DNA from: Gemmatimonadales bacterium
Lineage (GTDB): Bacteria > Gemmatimonadota > Gemmatimonadetes > Gemmatimonadales > GWC2-71-9
DNA: 5,919 nt
Direction of reading: 5' to 3'
Assembly: GCA_013813145.1 (NCBI GenBank)
Contig: JACCSE010000242.1
Coordinates: 1-5,919 of the forward strand
Part shown: piece after piece, positions 1 to 4,028 of the stretch
Layout: the number at the start of each line of letters is the position of its first letter
Numbering within the stretch: the first letter of the stretch is position 1
Position numbers and translations under genes: made by a program
Notes under the pieces: generated by a model
Seen by the model: the letters and a program-made list of their open reading frames with translations, nothing else
Told to the model about the DNA's origin: nothing
Database searches by the model: none

Positions 1-1
1 C

Positions 2-691
2 GTCGAGGTCCTCGTCGCCCGCGCTCGGGTGCGGCTCGCCGTGACCGACGCGCTCGGCGCGCTCGACTGCATTCGCGAGGCGCAGGCGCTCGCGCCAGGG
101 CGGCCCGATCTCTTCCATCTTCAGGCCCAGGTCTCCGCCCAGCTCGGCGACCGCTCGGCGGCGCTGGCCGCGTTCAACGCGGCGCTTCAGCTTGATCCGT
201 CGCTGGTCCGGGTCTGGTACGAACTGGGCACCCAGGAGGAGGAGCGGGGCAACTGGTCTGCCGCGCGCTCCGCGTACGAGCGCGCGCTCGACCTGCTGCC
301 CACCTATCCGGCCGCCGCGCTCGCACTGGCCGACCTGGTGCGGCGGAGCGAGTCCCCCCGCGCCGCGATCATCGTGCTGGTCCGCTTCCTCGAGGCCGAC
401 CCCTGGGACCTGGAGGCGCTCACCGCGCTGGGCCGCGCGTTGCTCGAAGACGGACGCACGATCCAGGCACTGGAGGGGTTCGAGCGGGTGCTGCGCTTCG
501 ATCCGGAGCACGCAGGCGCGCTTTACTATCAGGGAGCGGCGCTCGCCCGGCAGCAGCAGTTCGAGCAGGCGGTCGCCGCGTGGGAGCGCGTGGTGCGGCT
601 TGACCCGGCCGGCCCCTACGCCGCCCAGGCGCGGAGCCGCGCCCGCTCGGCGCGCGACCTTCAGCACATCTTCGCGACGACGGCGGGCTGA
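2..691 (+). CDS. Tetratricopeptide-repeat protein, 5' end outside window
   Basis: The visible 229 residues are almost entirely TPR. Six back-to-back 34-residue units can be laid out at about residues 1-36, 37-70, 71-104, 105-138, 139-172 and 173-206 of the visible part, and units 2-6 each carry the closing Pro at repeat position 30 or 32 (for example LQLDPS, LDLLPT, LEADPW, LRFDPE, VRLDPA). A short basic tail ends in DLQHIF and then ATTAG. A GTG at 29 could be called as a start, but it falls in the middle of the first TPR unit and the frame stays open to the left edge, so the gene almost certainly begins upstream. TPR arrays are protein-protein scaffolds; no catalytic domain or membrane segment is visible. 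Only 3 bases separate the stop from the next gene, which suggests the same operon. The partner is unknown; the TPR assignment itself is firm. Confidence 0.88.
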   Translation, partial: VEVLVARARVRLAVTDALGALDCIREAQALAPGRPDLFHLQAQVSAQLGDRSAALAAFNAALQLDPSLVRVWYELGTQEEERGNWSAARSAYERALDLLPTYPAAALALADLVRRSESPRAAIIVLVRFLEADPWDLEALTALGRALLEDGRTIQALEGFERVLRFDPEHAGALYYQGAALARQQQFEQAVAAWERVVRLDPAGPYAAQARSRARSARDLQHIFATTAG

Positions 692-694
692 GCC

Positions 695-1744
695 ATGGCG
701 CTCGAAGGCCCGTTGAAAGAGCTGCACATCCAGGACGTTTTCCAGCTTCTCGATCTGGGCAGGAAGAGCGGGGTTCTCCGGGTCACCTCCGAGCTGCGTC
801 AGACCGCGGCGACCATCTGCTTCGACCGGGGCGGGGTCGTCTCGGCCGCGCTCGGGAGCGACCCACACCCGATCGGCGCGCGGCTGGTGCGGGTGGGGAA
901 GATCACCGGCGATGCGCTCGACCGCTCCCGCGGCCTGCAGAACTCGGGCGACGAGCGCCGCCTGGGCGACATCCTCGTGGCGCTCGGCGCCATCTCCCGC
1001 CGCGAGCTGGACCGCCAGCTCAAGGCGCAGGTGGAGGAGGCGGTGTTCGAGCTGCTCGGGTGGACCGAGGGCTACTTCCGGTTCGAGGAAGGCACCCCGT
1101 ACCAGTCCGCGGTGGAGTCACCGGTGCGATTCCCGACCGAGGCACTGCTCATGGAAGCCGCGCGGCGGCTCGACGAGTGGTCCCGGATCGGGTCGAAGGT
1201 CTCCCATCTCGGTCTGGTCCCCCGGCTGCCCGGACCGGATCATCAGGCCGGCGAGCCGCTCGACCTGGTGCCGTTCGAGTGGGAAGTCCTCGCGGCGGTG
1301 GACGGACAGCGGGACCTGCATGCGCTGGCGGACGCGCTCGGCCGCTCCGAATTCGAGGTTGCCCGCACGGTCTACGGCCTCAGCAACGCCGGGGTCGTGG
1401 TGCTCGACGATCCCGCCCGGCCCGGCGAGGAGCCCGAAGCGGGACGCGATCTGGCGGCGCTGCTGGTGCCCGCGCGCGAGGCACTGGCGCAGGGTGAGTA
1501 CGAGATCGCCGGCGGCGCGCTCGAGGAGCTGCTGCGATACGATCCGCTGATGCCCGGAGCGCGCCGAATGCTCGGCGTCTGCCTGGCCGCGCAGGGGCGC
1601 TTCAAGGAAGCGCTGGAGAGCTGGGCGGCCTGGCGCAGGCTGGGGCCCCGGAGCCCGGGCGAGGAAGTGGAGCAGGGCTCGGTGGAGCGTATGGGCCGGG
1701 CCGTGGAAACCCTGGTGAAGGAGCTCGACCGCTACCGTGATTGA
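695..1744 (+). CDS. DUF4388 (PATAN-type) protein with winged-helix-like and TPR segments
   Basis: This 349-residue protein has three parts. Residues 1 to about 135 match the DUF4388 pattern: the opening LEGPLKELHIQDVFQLLDLG, then KSGVLRVT, a CFDRGGVVSAALG strand-turn-strand, an LGDILVALGAIS segment near 90-101 like the N-terminal modules of type II/IV pilus ATPases, and the closing GYFRFEEG at 126-133. Residues about 190-238 (from DLVPFEWEVLAAVDG to GVVVLDD) look like a small winged-helix fold of the kind that often follows DUF4388. Residues about 252-320 form at least one TPR unit (ALAQGEYEIAGGALEELLRYDP, then a second helix pair). DUF4388 proteins are common in myxobacteria and related groups beside signalling and gliding genes and are thought to act as adaptors; the exact role is unknown. 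The ATG lies 4 bases after the preceding stop, without a strong Shine-Dalgarno, so coupling is likely. The last 8 bases overlap the next gene. Confidence 0.87.
   Translation: MALEGPLKELHIQDVFQLLDLGRKSGVLRVTSELRQTAATICFDRGGVVSAALGSDPHPIGARLVRVGKITGDALDRSRGLQNSGDERRLGDILVALGAISRRELDRQLKAQVEEAVFELLGWTEGYFRFEEGTPYQSAVESPVRFPTEALLMEAARRLDEWSRIGSKVSHLGLVPRLPGPDHQAGEPLDLVPFEWEVLAAVDGQRDLHALADALGRSEFEVARTVYGLSNAGVVVLDDPARPGEEPEAGRDLAALLVPAREALAQGEYEIAGGALEELLRYDPLMPGARRMLGVCLAAQGRFKEALESWAAWRRLGPRSPGEEVEQGSVERMGRAVETLVKELDRYRD
1718..1723 (+). promoter_or_regulatory. Possible ribosome binding site AAGGAG for the TPR-roadblock gene
   Basis: AAGGAG lies inside the end of the DUF4388 gene, 13 bases before the GTG at 1737. 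The motif is good but the spacing is longer than the usual 5-10 bases. No ATG is available in the first part of the downstream frame, so this site together with translational coupling across the 8-base overlap supports the GTG start. Confidence 0.4.
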
Positions 1745-2615
1745 CGAGATCCGTACCCTGACGCAGCGCTTGGCGGACGAGCCCTCCAGCCTGGCCTTTC
1801 TGGAGCTGGGCGAGTCGCTTCGCCGCCGGGGACAGGTAGGGGCGGCGTACAAGGTCGCTCGCGGCGGGCTCAATCGCTATCCCGGCCTGGCCGACGCGCA
1901 CGACCTGATGGCCCGCATCCTGAGCGACCAGGGTGATTTCGCCGGTGCCTTCGACGCCTGGGCCGACGCCCTGCGCTTCGACCCCATGCGCACCGGTGCG
2001 CTCAAGGGAATCGCCTTCCTCTATTTCCGGGCGGGCGACGTGGACGCGGCGCTCGACCACCTCCACCGCGCGGCCGAGGCCGATCCCGATGATCCCGCCG
2101 TCCCGCAGGCGATCGCCCGGGTACGGCGGGACTCGCGCGAGGCGGGACGCGCGGCGTTCGCCCCTGCACTCGAGCCGCTCGAGGCTGGCACCGAGGAGCC
2201 GGTCGCCGGCCGGCCGGAGCCGGTTCCCGCTCCCGCCGCTCCGCCGGTCCCGCCGAGTGATTCACCGTTCACCGGAGTCGCTCCCGAGGAAGAAGGCCTG
2301 CTGCTGGTGGACGCCAACGGCATGTGCCTCGCGGGCAGCCTCACGGGCCGCGACGGCACCGACGCGGCGGAACGGGTCGCGGCGCAGCTCGCGGGCCTGA
2401 CCCGGGAAGCCGCCCGCGCCACCCGCCTGCTCGGTCTCGGGAGCTGGCACTCGATCGCGGTCGAATCGCCCGACGCCCACCTGTTCCTCGCCTCGCCGAC
2501 CGCCGAGACGGTGCTGCTCGCCGTCCGCGAGCCGGAACTCCCGATGGCTCGCGTCGGGCTCCTCGCCGAGCGGGCCACCCGCGCCGCTCGCGGGTGGCTG
2601 GAGCGAGTGCAATGA
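1737..2615 (+). CDS. TPR - proline-rich linker - roadblock/LC7 domain protein
   Basis: This 292-residue protein has two folded parts. Residues about 15-120 contain three TPR-like units; the clearest are the one containing ARILSDQGDFAGAFDAWADALRFDP and the following ALKGIAFLYFRAGDVDAALDHLHRAAEADPDDP. Residues about 145-182 are a Pro/Ala/Glu-rich flexible linker. Residues about 187-290 form a roadblock/LC7 domain, recognised by the GLLLVDANGMCLAG strand-turn-strand, a helix containing AAERVAAQLAGL, a central strand HSIAVESPDAHLFLASP, the TVLLAVREPE strand and a long C-terminal helix. Roadblock domains bind Ras-like GTPases of the MglA type, so this is a plausible tethered regulator of the GTPase encoded three genes downstream, with the TPR part bringing in a partner. 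The GTG start overlaps the previous gene by 8 bases and the stop overlaps the next gene by 4. The domain calls are firm; the role is inferred from family and context. Confidence 0.87.
   Translation: MIDEIRTLTQRLADEPSSLAFLELGESLRRRGQVGAAYKVARGGLNRYPGLADAHDLMARILSDQGDFAGAFDAWADALRFDPMRTGALKGIAFLYFRAGDVDAALDHLHRAAEADPDDPAVPQAIARVRRDSREAGRAAFAPALEPLEAGTEEPVAGRPEPVPAPAAPPVPPSDSPFTGVAPEEEGLLLVDANGMCLAGSLTGRDGTDAAERVAAQLAGLTREAARATRLLGLGSWHSIAVESPDAHLFLASPTAETVLLAVREPELPMARVGLLAERATRAARGWLERVQ
2600..2603 (+). promoter_or_regulatory. Ribosome binding site GGAG for the first stand-alone roadblock gene
   Basis: GGAG lies 8 bases before the ATG at 2612, which is optimal spacing. It decides the start: the same reading frame is open far upstream (to 2324), but that part lies out of frame inside the preceding gene's roadblock domain and has no protein-family character. 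Confidence 0.6.
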
Positions 2616-2959
2616 GCGCGGCCCAAGTGGCGCTGGATCGGGTGACCCGCGTGCCCGGCGTGCGCGGAGCGCTCATCGCCTCCAGCACCGACGGGTTGGT
2701 CGTCGCCGAACAACTCATGGATGGGGTGGACGGCCGGGCGGCGGCGGCGCTCACCGGAAGCCTGGTGGCGAGGCTGGCGCGCACCACCGCGGGCGCGGGA
2801 CTGCGTGCACCGGTGTTCCTTCACCTGCGCGGCGAGGGCGGCTCCATCCTCGCGGCGCCGGGCACCGATGGTCTGGTGCTGGTGGCGGTCGCCGGGCCGG
2901 AGGCGAACGTGGGGCTCGCACGGTTGGAGATGCTGAACGCGGCCGGGCGCCTGGGCTGA
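2612..2959 (+). CDS. Roadblock/LC7 domain protein (MglB-like)
   Basis: This 115-residue protein is a single roadblock/LC7 domain, the usual size for the stand-alone family. It starts with the helix ALDRVTRVPGVRGALIASSTDG, which is the typical opening (helix, then a strand leading into a DG turn), followed by VVAEQL. Next come a small-residue helix (GRAAAALTGSLVARLARTT), a strand pair around FLHLRGEGGSILAAP, the GLVLVAVAGPEANVGLARLEM strand-helix and a short tail. There is no signal peptide or membrane segment, so it should be cytosolic. Family members dimerise and act on MglA-type GTPases as GAP or GEF; which of these applies here cannot be told from sequence alone. The ATGA overlap with the preceding stop and the GGAG at 2600-2603 support the start. 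Its own stop shares one base with the next start (TGATG). Confidence 0.88.
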   Translation: MSAAQVALDRVTRVPGVRGALIASSTDGLVVAEQLMDGVDGRAAAALTGSLVARLARTTAGAGLRAPVFLHLRGEGGSILAAPGTDGLVLVAVAGPEANVGLARLEMLNAAGRLG

Positions 2960-3420
2960 TGCGGGCGCTCGAGCCCTGGGTCGAAGCGCCGCTCCAGGCG
3001 TTCCTCGCCGAGTCGGCGGCGCGGCTCACGCTGCTCATGACCTCCTCAGGGCAGGTGGTGGCGCAGCACGGCTTCGGCCGCTCGCTCGACGTCATGACCG
3101 CGGCGGCGCTCGGCGCCGGCATCGTGGCGTCCACCGAGGAGCTGGCCCGGCTCATGGGCGCGCCCAAATTCGAGGCGCTGGTGCACCACGGAGGACACCA
3201 GAGCTGCCTGCTCGCCGCGTTCGCCACGCCCCGGGGCCGATGGATCGGCCTCGTGGTGTTCGGACAGGAGACGTCGGTGGGAATCGTACAGCTCTTCTTC
3301 GACCAACTGGTGCAGCAGCTCACGGATTCGGCGCCGAGGGAGCAGGCGCCGGCTCCCCGGCTGGCGGAGAACTTCGAGCACGAGCTCGACGCCAGCCTTC
3401 GCGCACTTTTCGGACGGTAG
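2959..3420 (+). CDS. Second stand-alone roadblock/LC7-type protein, with C-terminal tail
   Basis: This 153-residue protein has a roadblock-like core at about residues 15-120: LTLLMTSSGQVVAQHG is the first strand-turn-strand, DVMTAAALGAGIVASTEELARLMG the first helix, then paired strands (FEALVHHGGHQSCLLAAFA, then WIGLVVFGQETS) and a final helix VGIVQLFFDQLVQQL. After this comes a roughly 30-residue charged tail (PREQAPAPRLAENFEHELDASLRALFGR) with helical character. This protein is more diverged than its upstream neighbour but has the same topology, so the two could form a heterodimer. It lies directly upstream of the MglA-type GTPase, which is the classic mglB-mglA gene order, making it a strong candidate partner. 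The ATG at 2959 overlaps the previous stop by one base; no clear Shine-Dalgarno is seen, suggesting re-initiation by terminating ribosomes. Confidence 0.83.
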   Translation: MRALEPWVEAPLQAFLAESAARLTLLMTSSGQVVAQHGFGRSLDVMTAAALGAGIVASTEELARLMGAPKFEALVHHGGHQSCLLAAFATPRGRWIGLVVFGQETSVGIVQLFFDQLVQQLTDSAPREQAPAPRLAENFEHELDASLRALFGR

Positions 3421-3425
3421 CCGGA

Positions 3426-4028
3426 ATGTCGCTCGTCAACTTCACCGCGCGCGAGATCACCTGCAAGCTCGTCTACTACGGACCCGGCCGGTCCGGCAAG
3501 ACGACGAACCTGCAGTACGTCTACGGCCGGGTGCCGGAGGGCCGGCGCGGGCGCATGGTCTCGCTCGCCACCCAGACCGACCGGACGCTCTTCTTCGATT
3601 TCCTGCCGCTCGAGCTGGGCTCGATCTCGGGGTTCACCACCAAGTTCCAGCTCTACACCGTGCCGGGCCAGAGCTACTACAACGCCACCCGTAAGCTCGT
3701 GCTTCAGGGAGCGGATGGCGTGGTGTTCGTGGCCGACAGCCAGGCCCGCCGGTTCGACGACAACCTGGAGAGTCTGCAGAACCTCCAGGACAACCTGCTC
3801 TCCCAGGGGGTGGACGTGCGGCAGTTGCCGGTTGCGTTCCAGTACAACAAGCAGGATCTCCCGCGCGACCTGATCCTCACCCCCGAGGAGATGGACGACG
3901 CGCTCAACTTCCGTGCGGTGCAGAGCTTCTCCGCCGACGCGCTGCACGGCAGCGGGGTGTTCGAGACTCTGCGGGGCATTTCGGAGCAGGTTCTCAAGCG
4001 CCTCGCGGCGGGGACCCAGGTCGCGTGA
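3426..4028 (+). CDS. mglA: MglA-family Ras-like small GTPase
   Basis: The protein has 200 residues, close to the usual MglA length of about 195. The motifs, in order, are: P-loop GPGRSGKT at 19-26; a switch I region with TDRTLFFDFLPLELG at 51-65, including Arg53; TVPGQ at 78-82, with Thr78 replacing the Asp of ordinary Ras proteins, which is diagnostic for MglA; and the guanine-specificity motif NKQD at 141-144. In Thermus and Myxococcus MglA, Arg53 and Gln82 are reported as catalytic residues that MglB positions, and both fall at the same numbers here, so the protein should be active. There is no lipidation box or membrane segment. MglA-GTP marks the leading pole and drives motility machinery in Myxococcus; many non-gliding bacteria carry homologues of unknown role. 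The ATG at 3426 is 5 bases after the roadblock stop and begins MSLVNF, as family members do. The longer open frame upstream overlaps the roadblock gene and is not needed. The stop overlaps the next start by 4 bases (GTGA). Confidence 0.95.
   Translation: MSLVNFTAREITCKLVYYGPGRSGKTTNLQYVYGRVPEGRRGRMVSLATQTDRTLFFDFLPLELGSISGFTTKFQLYTVPGQSYYNATRKLVLQGADGVVFVADSQARRFDDNLESLQNLQDNLLSQGVDVRQLPVAFQYNKQDLPRDLILTPEEMDDALNFRAVQSFSADALHGSGVFETLRGISEQVLKRLAAGTQVA

Noticed and set aside
29..31. GTG as the true start of the first TPR gene
   Set aside because: Sequence in the same frame before it completes a TPR unit and no stop occurs before the left edge, so the gene begins outside the window.
3240..3425. 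Extended N-terminus for the GTPase
   Set aside because: The open frame reaches back over the roadblock gene, but the MglA family starts at the MSLVNF segment, and the extra residues are low-complexity shadow sequence.
2751..3947. A 398-codon open frame on the - strand across the roadblock and MglA genes
   Set aside because: It runs fully opposite three well-supported genes, has no recognisable domain, and is the kind of long antisense frame that very GC-rich coding sequence produces.
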